From the NCBI RefSeq assembly GCF_907164915.1, contig NC_061867.1, positions 32,299,751 to 32,363,750 of the forward strand: a DNA stretch of 64,000 nt. Reading direction: 5' to 3'. This document shows, piece by piece, positions 33,184 through 49,738 of the stretch. Numbering within the stretch: position 1 is the stretch's first letter; each line of letters begins with the position of its first letter. The DNA is from Impatiens glandulifera. Its lineage: Eukaryota > Streptophyta > Magnoliopsida > Ericales > Balsaminaceae. A program made the position numbers and the translations under genes. The notes under the pieces were generated by a model. That model saw only the letters and a program-made list of their open reading frames with translations, did not search any database and was not told the DNA's origin.

Positions 33184-35184
33184 AAATATAAAAATTTCAA
33201 TTTCAAACTTAAAGATTGAATTAGAGGGTTATTGGAAGTTTATCAAGGATTGGAGAACACTCCTTAGACCTCATGGATAATTTTAGGATGCCGGATCCGA
33301 GCTTTAAGGCTTAATGCAAAAACACCAAAAACCTAGAAGCCTGAGCTTCAATGGAAGATTTTTGTGATTTTTTTATTGTGGCTAGAGATGTTATCTCTTG
33401 CCTTCCAAAGCCGGTTCAGGAAACAAGTTGATCGAATTTAGTTAAATGCCATCAATGGTGTTTTGGTTGTTCTTGATCCAACTTACCTAATATGACCATG
33501 ATGAGGCCTATGATCGGAGGCGAAATGATCATTTCAACTTTTAAATCAGCCGATATGGTGTTCCGCTCGTGGCTAGGCGTTCTATCGCGTTTCTGCTAAT
33601 GACGTTGGAGCGCGCTTTAGCTGATCATTTACTTTGAGGATGCACCCTCGCTTTGTTTCAGCGGGAGACATAGGAAATCCATCATCTATCCGATGGCCTT
33701 GGTTCCTGCTCTCGAGTTTTGGCTACACTCGATTACAAATTTTTTATATTATTTTAACCTTGATAGTTATTTGAAATTGTTTATTCTTTCACCCTTTTGG
33801 TTTTGTTTTTAAATCTTTTAAAATATACAAAATATATAAAATAAATATGACATTTATTTTATCAATTTATTTTATTTTTGTATAATAGTGGGTTTAATAA
33901 ATAATTTATTTGGGATAAAATGGATATAACATTTATTCTAAATATTTATTTTAATCCTTTTGATTTTTCTAAAATTAATTTGAGATAAAATTGGTACAAC
34001 ATTTATCCCAAATTATTATTTTTTTTATTGTCCATTGCTTTAATTAATTGGGATTTAATTATTACCATAATTAATCCCACTTAATTATTTAATCATGCTT
34101 TTGAACTTGATTTTAATTATTATTTTTATTTTATTTAATCAAAATAATTTATAAATTGGGTAAATGAGATTTTAGTTCTTAGCGGTAATGTCACATTTCT
34201 ATGGTAAAAAAAATAAATTATTTTTTTGGAGTGGGTTGAACCCATCTAAACCCTAACACAAAACGATAATTGTATATAAATATATTTGGCTAGCTCAATA
34301 AGTTAGTAGTCAAATATGATATTTTGACATGTTTCCAACCCTAAAATAGTATTTCCATTCACTTATTCTGATTATGTTGCCGTTACGACACTGGGTTGAT
34401 ATCCGAAGAGATTTTCAGTCTCCAAATCTTAATCCATCATTTCATCTGTAGACAATATCTCCTTCTTAGACACGATAAATTTATTGCTCTTCTCAACAAT
34501 TCTCTTAATTCTTACCACCATGGTCATTATAGTTGAAGATAAATGGGAGAGAATGAGAACGATTGAGAAGACGAATCGTTATGACGAAGGTGTGGTCGTA
34601 TAGTAGTTTATCTATTACTGGAACGCAGCATCGCGCTCGGCTTAAAAATTTAGGCGTCGAACACCAAGATTCTCCCGGAGGTGGACGATGATAAAATTAC
34701 TAATTACTCACCCATGCTCACCATTAGTTTCAAAACGCTTTTATCCCCTCTTTTAGCCTAACGTCAATAAGAGGTGGATATTCACATTATCCTTGAGTGG
34801 TGATAGGTTCAATCCCGTTAGGCGGTAAGTTATGCGCCTTGTAAAATGATTAAGTGTATTTGCGGACAATATGCTTAACCTATTTGTGGCCTTTTTTTAG
34901 TTTTAAATGATACACCATTTAAGGTAATTCTCTTTCCTCTTTTGACTTGCAAGATTTTAAGGTTGTATTTTAGTGTTGGGTTGAAAAAACAATTTGAGCA
35001 ACGACATGGGGTTGAATCTCCACTATGCAAACAACCTATTACGTCTTTGGGCCTAGATGCATTGTACGGCACTAAGTTGATCGCCGATGATACATTTACT
35101 CATTGTTGAGGTTGTTTTATATTGAGGAAACTGAGTCAAAATGACAAAACATGGCAAACGAGATACACATAAGTTATCGATTTT
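33184..35184. other. Right flank of S3, no gene recognised
   Basis: A relatively GC-rich block lies at about 33240-33725 with no sustained frame, followed by very AT-rich sequence (33730-34250). Possibly an old, unrecognised transposon remnant. A single B-box-like GGTTCAATCCC lies at 34806-34816 without a convincing tRNA fold. Confidence 0.35.
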
Positions 35185-35207
35185 AGGGTTGCAAATGAGT
35201 TGAACCG

Positions 35208-35571
35208 TGTTAGGATTTGTATCTCTCAAATCCGATCACCTTGAAACAATCTGTAAAAATGCAAGAAAGAAGAACACAAGAAGACACATATTTATAGTGG
35301 TTCACTCAAATTGAGCTATATCCACTTCAGCCACCACCAGATTTCACTATGAAGAAGAAGAAGGAATACAGAGTTTTTGCCTCACACTTTATCTCTCTAG
35401 AATTATTTCTCTTGTTTGTAAACCCTTAATAATCACATATTTATAGGGTAAATATTCAGGTAATAAACCTAAATAATTCTTGGTCAGGCCCAAGCCCAAA
35501 ACCAAATACAAACCCAATAAACTCTAATTAACACTTGTAGAGTTTATTATAAGTGTAAGCTCCATAACCCA
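35208..35571 (-). repeat. 3' LTR of the 35-39 kb Copia element
   Basis: 364 bases, ends TG...CA, homologous at its plus-strand start to 39295-39400. Contains TTTATAGGG- and TATTTATAG-type AT motifs that may be promoter elements. Confidence 0.8.
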
Positions 35572-35636
35572 AGAATCTCCCACTTGGAGACTAACTTCAT
35601 CATCTCTCGATCGGTGACAGTTTTCCATCCGGTGTC

Positions 35637-38600
35637 TTAACGAAGAAGACCAACTGAAGTTGCACACAACTTCAGTTTCACATTTGTCACAGCTTTCGTC
35701 AACATATCAGCTAGATTCTCACTCACGGGAATCTTCTCAAGAGCTAATACTCCATCTTCTAAAGCTGACCAGATGAAATGATAACAAACCTGTATAAGCT
35801 TCGTCCTGCCATGATCAACAGGATTCTTTGCCAAATGAATGGCACTCTGACTGTCGCATCACAACACACTTCCCTCGTAGTCTTGACCCAATTCTATCAA
35901 AAAGGGTTGTAACCACACCATCTCTTTAGTAGCCTCTGTCACAACAACATACTCTACCTCACAACTAGAAAGAGCAACAATCTTCTGTAATTCTGAAACC
36001 CAACTGATTGCAGTATCTCTCAGAGTATAAATGTACCATGTTGTGCTCTTCCTACTACAACATCACCACCATTGTCAGCATCAACATATCCTTTCAAACT
36101 CATATTAGACTTTCGAAAAAATAAAGTGAGATTTGTACTTCCTCTTAAGTATCGTAGTATCCACTTTACTGCTTCCCAATATTGTCTACCCGGGTTGCTC
36201 ATGAATCTGCTAACAACTCTCACTGCATGTGTTATGTCTGATCTTGTGTAAACCATCGCATACATAATACAACCAATGGCAGAGGCATACAGAACAATGA
36301 CCATGTAATTTTTCTCCTCCTCTGTTGAAGGCGACTTATCTATAGATAGTCTGAAGTCACTAGCTAAGGGGGTAGTAACTGATTTTGCATCATACAAGTT
36401 GAACCTGCTAAGAACTTTCTTCACATATTCTTCTTTTGAAAGCTTGAGAACTTCTTCATCCCTGAAAATTCTCATCCCAAGGATTTGTTTAGCAGCACCC
36501 AAATCCTTCATTGCAAACTTTTCAAACAACTCTTTCTTGAGCTTGTTAATCTCATACAAACTTGCTCCAGCAATCAACATGTCATCAACATAGAGGAGCA
36601 GAATAATGTACGATTTATCAAACCTCTTAATATAGCAACAATGATCAGCTTCACACCTTATAAAATTGTTACTTTTCATGAAGCTATCGAACTTCTTGTA
36701 CAATTGCCTTGGAGATTGTTTCAAACCATACAGACTCTTCTGAAGCTTACATACAAGCTCATCTTTTCCTTTGATTTCAAATCCTACTGGTTGTCGCATA
36801 TAAATCTCTTCATCTAAATCACCATGAAGAAAAGCAGTTTTGACATGCATTTGTTGAAGATGAAGGTCTTCTTTCACAACCAAACTCAAAATAATTCTGA
36901 TTGTCATCAATTTAACTATTGGAGAGAATATCTCATTGTAGTCAATACCTTCTTTCTGTTGAAATCTTTTCACAACCAATCTTGTCTTATACCTCATGGT
37001 TTTATCATGTTCTTCTTTAATCCTGAAGATCCATTTGTTGTGAAGTGCCTTCTTTCCCTTTGGTAGCTCAGTGAGCTCCCAAGTCTGATTCAACATCAAA
37101 GAGTCCATCTCATCTTTCATCGCAGACTCCCACTTAACCGATTCATCAGATTGTATTGCTTCCTCATAATATTCAGGTTCACCTCTATCTATCAACAATA
37201 TATAGTTCAGAGATGGAGACCACCTCTCGACTGGTTTTCGATTCCTTGACGATCTTCTCAACTGTATAACCGGTGTTTGCTGATTTACCTCTAGGGCCAC
37301 GTTCTCAACAATTTCATCTTCAACAATACATTGTTCTTCTTCGACACTCGGTATATATTCAGCTGAAAATTCTCTAAAATTGACGGTATCAGTTTCTTCC
37401 AACTTGGAATCACCATCTGATGTCTTCCTAACACAATCTTTGTAGAAAACCTGTTCATTGAAGATAACATCTTTTCTACGAATGATCTTCCGATTTTGAT
37501 TATCCCAGAAATGATAACCAAACTCGATATCAACATTACCAATGAAAAAATATTTATTAGACGTTGGATCAAGCTTGTTCCGATCACATTCATTAATTTG
37601 AACATATGGTAAACAACCAAATACTTTCAAATAAGAAAGGTTTACCTTTTTATTGCTCCAAGCTTCTTCAGGAATTCTGAATTCAAGAGGAACAGAGGGT
37701 CCCCTGTTTATCAAATAGGTAGCAGTATTTGTAGCTTCTTCCCAGAAGGTTTTAGGCAGCCCTGCATGCCATCTCATGCTTTTAGCACACTCGTTCAATG
37801 TTCGATTCAATCGTTCAGCTACTCTATTCTCTTGAGGCGTTCGGGGAACAGTCTTCACCATACTGATCCCATTCATAAAACAATACTCTTTGAAATCTGA
37901 ATTGATATATTCACCTCCGTTGTTGGATCTCAAGCACTTAACTTTCTAATTTGTTTTAATTTCAACCAAAGTCTTCCATTTCTTGAAAAGAACAAATACT
38001 TAAGACTTGTGCTTTATAAAATATACCCATACCTTTCTTATTGAATCATCTATAAACGTCACGTAGTATTGTGATCCGTCAATAGAAGAAATAGGTGTAG
38101 GTCCCCACACCTATTTCTTGAGCTCCTTTCCAATCTTTAAGAAACTCACCCGTTTCTATTTTCCAATAATGCAGTTTTCACATAACTGATGTTCAACAGA
38201 CTTCAGTTCTAGAATTTGTCCATTCTTCAAAAGAATTTTCATCCCTTTTTTGCTCATATTGCCCAACCTGCAATGCCACAGCTCACTGTTCTTCGAGTCA
38301 TCAACTACAGCAACAACTGTTTCTCTGCAAGTTGAAGTCGTGTATAACGTTCCAGTTTTGTGACCTCGAGCAACAACTATTGTCACCTTCCATGCACCAT
38401 TTCCACAACTGAAATTGTGACCTTCTTCATCAAGTTGTGTAACAGTTTCTGTAACAACGTTGGCTGCATCATTTTTATCATCGCTGTTTCTCTTCGGTGT
38501 TTTACAGTTCCTCATCAAATGACCCTGTTTACCACAATTCCAACACTCAAATATCCGCCCAGATATGGACTGACTTCTCTTGCTCCTCAATATAGATCTG

Positions 38601-39251
38601 CTCTTACCTCGATTGAAATTTCTATCATTACATCTGCCCATATTTTCCACATTCAGAGAAGAACCTTTGAACATTTCACCAGAATCAATTTTACGAACCT
38701 CTTCAGCAAGAATACGATCTCTAACTTCAACGAATTTCAGTTTAGCATTTCCAACTGAATTACTAATTGCTGCCCTCATAGGTTCCCAGCTATTTGGTAG
38801 AGATGCTAACAAAATTAGGGCACTAACTTCATCCCCAAAATCAATCTCAGCAGATATTAATTGATTCACAATTGTATGGAATTCATTCAATTGAGTAATT
38901 GGAAAAAGTACCATTAACCATTCTTAAGTAAAAGAGTCTTTTAATTAAGTGTACTTTGTTGTTAGCAGATGTTTTCTCATACATATTAGAAAGAGCTTTC
39001 ATCAGACCCATGGTGGTCTTCTCCTTTTCTACATTGTGAGCAACCGTCTTGGCTAGCGTCAATCGGACAACTCCCAAAACCTGTCTATCAAGGAGTTTCA
39101 ATTCCGCTTCATCCATCTTCTCTAGTTTCTCACTCAAAGGAACATGAAGCTTCTTTCCATAGAGATAATCTTCAATCTACATTCTCTAGAAGGAATAATA
39201 TGTCCCATCGAATCTTCCAATCCCATGTCCTATACTGTTCTCACTTGCCAT
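35637..39251 (-). pseudogene. gag-pol: Copia gag-pol, protease missing
   Basis: Gag begins MASENSIGHGIGRFDGTYYSF at 39251; two TAG codons follow directly where this family has Trp and Gln. The gag frame shifts near 38900; the CCHC knuckle CWNCGKQGHLMRNC is at about 38545-38504. Next should come the protease, but KNDAANVVTETVT passes straight to QLDEEGHNFSCGNGAWK, the piece that normally follows the protease, and no DSG motif exists. Pre-integrase zinc region WHCRLGNMSKKGMK...CENCIIGK is near 38270-38160. Integrase is damaged at 38155-37935, then open for 637 codons (36020-37933): PRTPQENRVAERLN, the reverse transcriptase with MHVKTAFLHGDLDEE and YVDDMLIAG, and RNase H. It ends at 35637 after another shift near 36020. 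Confidence 0.88.
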
Positions 39252-39280
39252 TGTTTCCAATGCTCAGATCTAGCCTAGAT

Positions 39281-39292
39281 GCTCTGATACCA
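39281..39292 (-). other. Primer binding site of the 35-39 kb Copia element
   Basis: The minus strand reads TGGTATCAGAGC, a perfect tRNA-Met-type site two bases from the LTR. Confidence 0.85.
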
Positions 39293-39400
39293 GTTGTTAG
39301 GATTTATATCTCCCAAATCCGACGAGCTTGAAACAATCTGTAAAAATGCAAGAAAGAAGAACACAAGAAGACACAGATTTATAGTGGTTCACTCAAATTT

Positions 39401-40674
39401 ATAGACACAGATGGTTTGTCGAATTGTTTCGATCCATACAATATATAATATATTATTTTTTATTTATTTTTAATAATTTTAATGTCAAACTTAGAAACGT
39501 AAACTTAAAAAAATCATTCCATAACCATAATGCCATAATAATAATGATATCACATGAAAAATCAATCACATTCTATCCAAACATCATCACACACATCTGA
39601 TGCATCATCAAAATTAATTCCCAAACTTTAATGTCCTTCGCAACCATCTTTGTCTATAGCCACTTTTTTAAAATCATACTCCATGAGTCTATCTCTTTCA
39701 CTCATCACACTTATCTTACTCTCGTCGCTGCCTTCAGCTGCGTTCCTTCCCTACTATCAATCAGAAAAGAGCTACACGCCCGCGTCCACATGATTTGTAG
39801 AACCTTAGTTCCCACTTCCTGATTTGTTGCACATCTTTGCTCATAAGTGATAATTTGACCTCAAAAGATGTTTTAGACAATTTAAACATATGGTATGACC
39901 AAACTTGTAAGGTACATTGATGTATCTAAAACAATAGATCTCGTTGTTGATGAGGCCTAAAGAGTTATGAGTCGTGAACCTCAAACATGACAGAAAGATC
40001 CATGTTACAAGATTCTCTATGTTTCCTGTCATAGGGAAGGGTAAAATAGTCAAATTTAAAAAATTAAAAATATTTGACCATTTTGCCTTTGTCTAAGGGA
40101 AATAGAGGGAATCCGTATTAGTATTAGGGGATCCGTCTTTTAACAGTAAGGCCTTGAGACATTGGCCAAACATTATCATAAGATGTGATGTTTAATTTTA
40201 TTTTATTTCAGATATGATGTTTCATTTTTTTTTTGGTCCAAGATGTAAATGAATGTTATTTTAAGTTTGTATTTATTTGAAGAACTTATGATTACTCATA
40301 TTATAACTTGTAATGTACATAGTTTTTGGACAGAATATTAGTATTTGGTTGTATTTTTTGTGATTAAATGAAACAATGACAACTTTTTTACTTTTCCAAA
40401 AATAAAAATAAAAAAATATTTAAAATGTAAAAAATTTACTTTAAATAAATCCACAATAAATATCTAATAATTTTTTTACCAAAAACTTTTCTCTATCATA
40501 TTACCATAATAATCCTAATTAAATATGGTATATTATACCAATTTCAATCGCATATTAAAAATTAATTTTACCATACAATATAAGAAAAATATCAATTTAA
40601 TAAATATAATTAATGATTAATTTTGTTTTTGGTAAGTAAGATCATATTATAAATTTTTATATGTTTTAAAACCC
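39401..40674. other. Intergenic region upstream of the first MADS gene
   Basis: AT-rich; no recognisable gene. Short open frames at 39631-39822 and 39841-40053 have no known motif and are not called. Confidence 0.4.
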
Positions 40675-40682
40675 TATATAAT
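40675..40682 (+). promoter_or_regulatory. TATA box of the first MADS-box gene
   Basis: TATATAAT, 55 bases before the ATG at 40730, implying a 5' leader of only about 20-25 bases. The ATG at 40681 lies within the box and would not be transcribed. Confidence 0.55.
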
Positions 40683-40729
40683 GGAGCATATCAAGAATAG
40701 TAGTAGATGTAGAAAATAGAAATAGAGAA

Positions 40730-41308
40730 ATGGTGTCAAAAACAAGTAGAGGTCGTCAAAGGATTCCACTTTACAAGATCGAGGATAAAGGTAGGCGTTC
40801 TGTAACTTTTTTGAAACGTAAATTTGGAATTTTAAAGGAATCAAGTGAACTTTCTACTTTATGTGGATCGAACATGGCACTAATCTTGTTTAGTGAAAGC
40901 GGAAGAGCATACTCTTTTGGTAATCCTAATACAAATGTGATATTTGATCGATTTATGGGTGTTGTTCCCGAAAGGGTGTTTGATTCAACATTCCATGAAC
41001 TCCTCGAGGCTCAAAAGTCTCCACATGTTCGATATATGGAAGCTCAAATAATGGAGGCTGAAAAGACACTCGCTCAAGAGCAATATGCGGGAAAAACATT
41101 GTCACTAGAGATGACCGAACATGCTAAGGAGAAGTGGTGTGAGCAACCAATTGAAGAGATGAACTCATTGCAATTAAAATGGAGGAAGCGTGAGATGGAG
41201 GAACTAAAGATGGTCTTTGAACAAGAGAAGGAGTTGAAGATGGCCACAGAAAATCAAAATCCTTTGTTTTTGTTGGCTATGAATAGCCAAAACTCAATTT
41301 ATTTTTAA
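40730..41308 (+). CDS. Type I (M-alpha) MADS-box transcription factor, AGL62-like, 192 aa
   Basis: Single-exon gene, as usual for type I MADS genes. Residues 1-60 form the DNA-binding MADS domain: RGRQRIPLYKIEDKGRRSVTF, then KRKFGILKESSELSTLCGS and ALILFSESGRAYSFGNP. This is the SRF-like domain that binds CArG-type sites as a dimer in the nucleus. FSFG/YSFGNP after the domain and the helical, Glu/Lys-rich C-terminal part without a K-box mark the M-alpha class. The usual FKKA is ILKES here and the loop is one residue shorter than in the neighbour at 47502. Arabidopsis relatives (AGL62 group) act mostly in the female gametophyte and endosperm; the same role here is inferred. Tandem paralogue of 47502-48077. 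No frame breaks; start chosen at the only ATG after the TATA box. Confidence 0.93.
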   Translation: MVSKTSRGRQRIPLYKIEDKGRRSVTFLKRKFGILKESSELSTLCGSNMALILFSESGRAYSFGNPNTNVIFDRFMGVVPERVFDSTFHELLEAQKSPHVRYMEAQIMEAEKTLAQEQYAGKTLSLEMTEHAKEKWCEQPIEEMNSLQLKWRKREMEELKMVFEQEKELKMATENQNPLFLLAMNSQNSIYF

Positions 41309-45986
<4,678 letters not shown>

Positions 45987-46810
45987 CACTAGAAGAAAAA
46001 TAGGCTTCTGTAACGAAGCTTAGTAACGACGATCGAACGCCCTTACTGATATAAAATATCAGTAACGTTTTATTATATTAATAAATCGTTAATGTTATGA
46101 AGATATCAGTGACGGCTATATAATACAGTTACTGTTATAAATCTTCAGTAACGGACATAAGGAATCACTGTTACAGATAGTAGATTCTTTAATTTTTTCG
46201 AATTAAGGGTATTAGTAACGGTTATTGTTAACATTGTTACTGATATGAAGGAATATCAGTAACGATTTTGGAGGGAAACCTTACTAATAGAGTATTGGTA
46301 ACAATTTTTAGCATAACCGTTATTGATACATGCCCAACGTTTCATCTCCACAAGAGGTATCAATAACGGTTATTAAGAAAACCGTTACTGATATGACTTC
46401 ATTTTAATTTTTTTGGAGGTTTATCAGTAACGGTTACCTTTCAAAACCGTTACTAATATTGTATTGATAACTGTTATTTTGAAAACCGTTACTGATACGT
46501 GTCTTGTCGTTTTATCTTCACAAGAGGTATCAATAACGGTTTTCAATTATTGAGAAAACCGTTACTGATAGCAATTTAACATCAGTTTATCTAAAAAGCG
46601 CATATCGTATTTTATTTTTTATTTGACAATTACTTTTTATATTTGTTAATGTTTCATATTATTTTAGCTTGTTCTACTATCTAACAACGTTTTCATTATC
46701 CATGTTTTAAAAACACTAATGGAAAGGATGAAGAAAATGCTTAAATTAATTTTTTTTATCAAGATTTATCAAATTAGTTATTTTAAGTTAATATTTTTTT
46801 TATTGTAGTG
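45987..46810. mobile_element. Small non-autonomous CACTA-like element, about 824 bp
   Basis: Begins CACTAGAAGAAAAATAGGC and ends ...TTGTAGTG, the reverse complement of CACTACAA. The left half (46010-46580) contains more than a dozen direct and inverted copies of CAGTAACGGTT / AACCGTTACTGATA, a subterminal repeat pattern. Flanks are TAT and TTT, so the 3-bp duplication has one mismatch. No coding capacity. It sits between the MADS genes, about 0.7 kb upstream of the second. Confidence 0.65.
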
Positions 46811-47390
46811 TTTCCTTCAGGTAATTACAATGCATAACCTACTTTTCATTCGCATCTGGAATCATTTTATTTTAATTTTTTTTTACCTTCTTTTGTAACA
46901 TTGGTAGAGATATTTCATTTTTCAATAGAAAATTTCTGCGCAAATCTTCAATTGATTTTCATTAAACTATATTTGTTGATAGTCAATTATTGTATACGGT
47001 CGTTACCTTCTCTAGACATTCATCCATGAATAATATATTTGTTAAATATTTAGTTTCTATAAATTTCTCCATTAAATGGTTGTTTCTAAAATTAATCGTC
47101 AGTAATAAAATAATGGAAAATAAAAAGTATGATATTAAAAAAATGCACCATAAATATCAAATAACTTTTAGTAACAATTTTAGTGTTTATTTCTATATAT
47201 TAACCAAAATTCACATAATTCAATATAATCTTTTCCTAATATTTCAATATTGTGAAAATTTAATTTCAAATTATGTATTATTCATGACCTTATTAAAATA
47301 TTTGTGATCAGATAAGAAAGAAATCATGTAATAATAAATATATTTAATGACATTAATTTTATGGTAAATAATATTAATATATTATAATCC
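46811..47390. other. AT-rich region upstream of the second MADS gene
   Basis: Probably holds the promoter. No recognised gene; the 105-codon open frame at 46990-47307 has no motif and AT-driven composition. Confidence 0.4.
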
Positions 47391-47398
47391 TATATATA
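47391..47398 (+). promoter_or_regulatory. Possible TATA box of the second MADS-box gene
   Basis: TATATATA preceded by CC, 111 bases before the ATG at 47502. Other TA runs nearby (47405-47412, 47470-47478) make the choice uncertain. Confidence 0.35.
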
Positions 47399-47501
47399 CA
47401 CATATACATATATGTTATTCATATACCTTTAAAAAAATATGCTTATAAAGAAATAGAGTGATAGAAATAATATATATAATTTGATCGAGAAAAAGAGAGA
47501 T

Positions 47502-48077
47502 ATGGCACCAAAATGGAATAAGGGTCGTCAAATAATTCCCATTGAGAAGATTGAAAATAGTAGTAAGCGCTCAGTAACTTTCTCTAAGAGAAAGTTTGGC
47601 GCTTTCAAGAAGGCAAATGAGCTTTCAAATCTATGTGGAAGCGATGTTGCAATAATCATATTCAGTGAAGGAGGAAAAGGTTTCTCTTATGGCAATCCTA
47701 ATGTATATGCCATATTGGATCAATTCATGCATGCCAATTCTCAGAGAGCACTTGACTCAGCATATCATGAATTCCTTGAGGCACAAAAGATTTCACGTGT
47801 TCGAGAGATGGATGCTCGAATAAAAGAGGCAGGAGATAATTTCAAACTTGAGCAAGAAAGGCAAAAAATGTTGTTATTGGAGATGGCTAACCATGCTAAG
47901 AAAAGGTGGTGGGAGAAATCTGTCCCAGAAATGAGCTTAAACCAGTTACATTTGAGGAATGATTGGATGGTAGAACTTAAAATATTTTTTGAAGAACAAA
48001 GAACGTTGAAGATGAAAGAAGATTTGAATCCATTACATTTATTGGCCATGACTATTGAGAACCAAATTAGTCCATAA
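47502..48077 (+). CDS. Type I (M-alpha) MADS-box transcription factor, AGL62-like, 191 aa
   Basis: Single exon. Starts MAPKWNKGRQIIPIEKIE at the first ATG; the frame is open upstream to about 47481 without another ATG. MADS domain at residues 6-66: KRSVTFSKRKFGAFKKANELSNLCGSDVAIIIFSEGGKGFSYGNP, keeping the canonical SKR.FG.FKKA.EL..LCG pattern better than its neighbour at 40730. The C-terminal part lacks a K-box and is helical and charged (HEFLEAQKISRVREMDARIKEAG). Shared C-terminal motifs with the neighbour (EFLEAQK / ELLEAQK; NPLHLLAM / NPLFLLAM) show tandem duplication. Nuclear DNA-binding protein; a reproductive role is inferred from the family. Confidence 0.94.
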   Translation: MAPKWNKGRQIIPIEKIENSSKRSVTFSKRKFGAFKKANELSNLCGSDVAIIIFSEGGKGFSYGNPNVYAILDQFMHANSQRALDSAYHEFLEAQKISRVREMDARIKEAGDNFKLEQERQKMLLLEMANHAKKRWWEKSVPEMSLNQLHLRNDWMVELKIFFEEQRTLKMKEDLNPLHLLAMTIENQISP

Positions 48078-49402
48078 ATGTTTTTTTTATACTTTTGTCT
48101 TAAATTTTATTGAAAGTTGTTGTTTAGGATTTTATGTCATTATTTTGTAGTCTAGAGCCTATGGTTCTCAATCATTGACATTTTATGCCCCAACCAAAGT
48201 TTCTTGTGATGATACAAACTTCTCATTTTATATATGATCATCCTATACATTTACAACATAAAATATCCATTTATATGAATATTTATTAAATTAATAAATA
48301 TTGTTTTTAATATTTATAAATGAATGGTTGAATGCAATGCAAATTGAATGTAAACATAAATAAATAAAATGTTTACAAAATAAAATAAAATTAATCACAA
48401 TCCTATATTAATAATATTCATATTTATTTCCATAATTTGCTACATCTTTATAAATAAGGACGGATATATGAAGGGTTGCCAAATATTTATTTTTTGATTA
48501 TTTACTAAATTTGAATGAATTTAATTGTTTAAAATTTTTATAATAGACTAATAATTTAGTGATTGATCTAATGATGAACTAGGTATATTATGTCTTCATT
48601 TCGACGAATATCCGTAAATTCATTGTTTCTTACACTAATACTGCATTTGGTATGAGGTACAACATATTTGGTATAAATTATAAGGAGATATAAAATGGTA
48701 TAATTTATATATACTATTATTATATTTGGTTGGAAATATAAAACATTATATAAATTATATAATTTATAAGTTTTTTGTTTGGTAAATAGTATATTATTTA
48801 AGTATAAGAATCAAATAATAATTTTTTTTTAATTTTTTTTTTAATATTATTTTTAAGTAACTTTATTGATATTTTAATGTTATTTAAAATTTATTTTAAT
48901 TACTTCAAATATTATTAATATTAAATCAAATTAATAAATAATAATATATTTACGTTATTATTTTAAATTAATAATATAATTACGTTATTATTTTAAATTA
49001 TAGGTATAAAATCAATCCTACCATCACCTTTATAATTTACTATTAGGATAATTATAATATCTCATACACTCTACCCTACCAATACAATCTTAAAATAATA
49101 ATTTTAATTGAGAAGAATGTCAATTTTATTTATTAAGTTGAAGAGAGGTGTCAAATTTAATTATAAAACCATAAAATTCTATTTATGGATATTAACTGGT
49201 CAAAAAGTGTCAAAATTATTTAACATGACGGAATGTTCAAACGACGTTAAAATTGTATACACGTGTCATATCCGCGTAATTATCTTATATTTATATTTTT
49301 AATCTGTTTTTTTTTCATTTCAAACATACACAAGTTCTTTCCATTCAATACATAAAAATAAATAAATAAATAAAATATAACTTCTCTCTTCATTATTGCC
49401 CA
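48078..49402. other. Intergenic region after the second MADS gene
   Basis: AT-rich. Inverted GGTATGAG / CTCATACA-like segments near 48651 and 49060 could be ends of a degenerate MITE. No gene. Confidence 0.35.
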
Positions 49403-49599
49403 TCAATAAACTCCCATCGGAGCCTCGGGCTCTTGAAAATCATCAGGTAGAGCTGATTGCTTATCCCGTTTCAATATCTTTCTTATCATATTTGGGTTGT
49501 CGGTCAATCTTTTCAAATGAATCAATGAATCAATTAATAGATCAATAATAAGAAATGAAACCGAGTTAAAAGCTTTGAAACCAGGATTCAAGGATCCTG
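49403..49599 (-). CDS. Possible last exon of an unrecognised host gene
   Basis: On the minus strand an acceptor-like TTTCATAG (with a further CAG) precedes an open frame of about 65 codons: SLNPGFKAFNSVSFLIIDLLIDSLIHLKR... to PEAPMGVY then stop. Codon use and composition look more coding-like than the AT-rich surroundings, and the end (KQSALPDDFQEPEAPMGVY) looks like an acidic protein C-terminus. The upstream exon was not found. If it exists, element S2 (49739-63166) now lies in the intron. Could also be chance or an old gene fragment. Protein family not recognised. Confidence 0.35.
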
Positions 49600-49738
49600 C
49601 TATGAAAGATCAATGTTTAAGCTTTATAAATTTTTCTTAGTTAATTATAGATTCTCTGCTTAATTTTAATTAGTTTAAACCCTCGGCCGACTAACAACCT
49701 CCTCTATATTTCTAAATTTAAAATTGGATAATAGTTTT

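Larger units (their letters stand above)
35208..39400 (-). mobile_element. Copia element (4.2 kb) on minus strand, protease deleted, 5' LTR truncated
   Basis: Left (3') LTR 35208-35571, with TGTTAGGATTTGTATCTC at its plus-strand start and ATAACCCA at its end, followed by a polypurine tract (minus strand AAGTGGGAGAT). Right (5') LTR starts at 39295 with the same sequence but is recognisable for only about 105 bases. Primer site: GCTCTGATACCA at 39281-39292. One gag-pol coding region lies between. The shortened LTR means it could no longer move. Target duplication not found because the right end is lost. Confidence 0.85.

Noticed and set aside
34806..34816. B-box-like GGTTCAATCCC, possible SINE
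   Set aside because: No A-box at the right distance, no tRNA fold and no tail or target duplication seen.
46990..47307. 105-codon open frame upstream of the second MADS gene
   Set aside because: Composition is dominated by Ile, Asn, Lys and Phe from AT-rich DNA; no motif.
48651..49090. Possible MITE with ends GGTATGAG / CTCATACA
   Set aside because: End similarity is weak and the region is too AT-rich to judge by eye.
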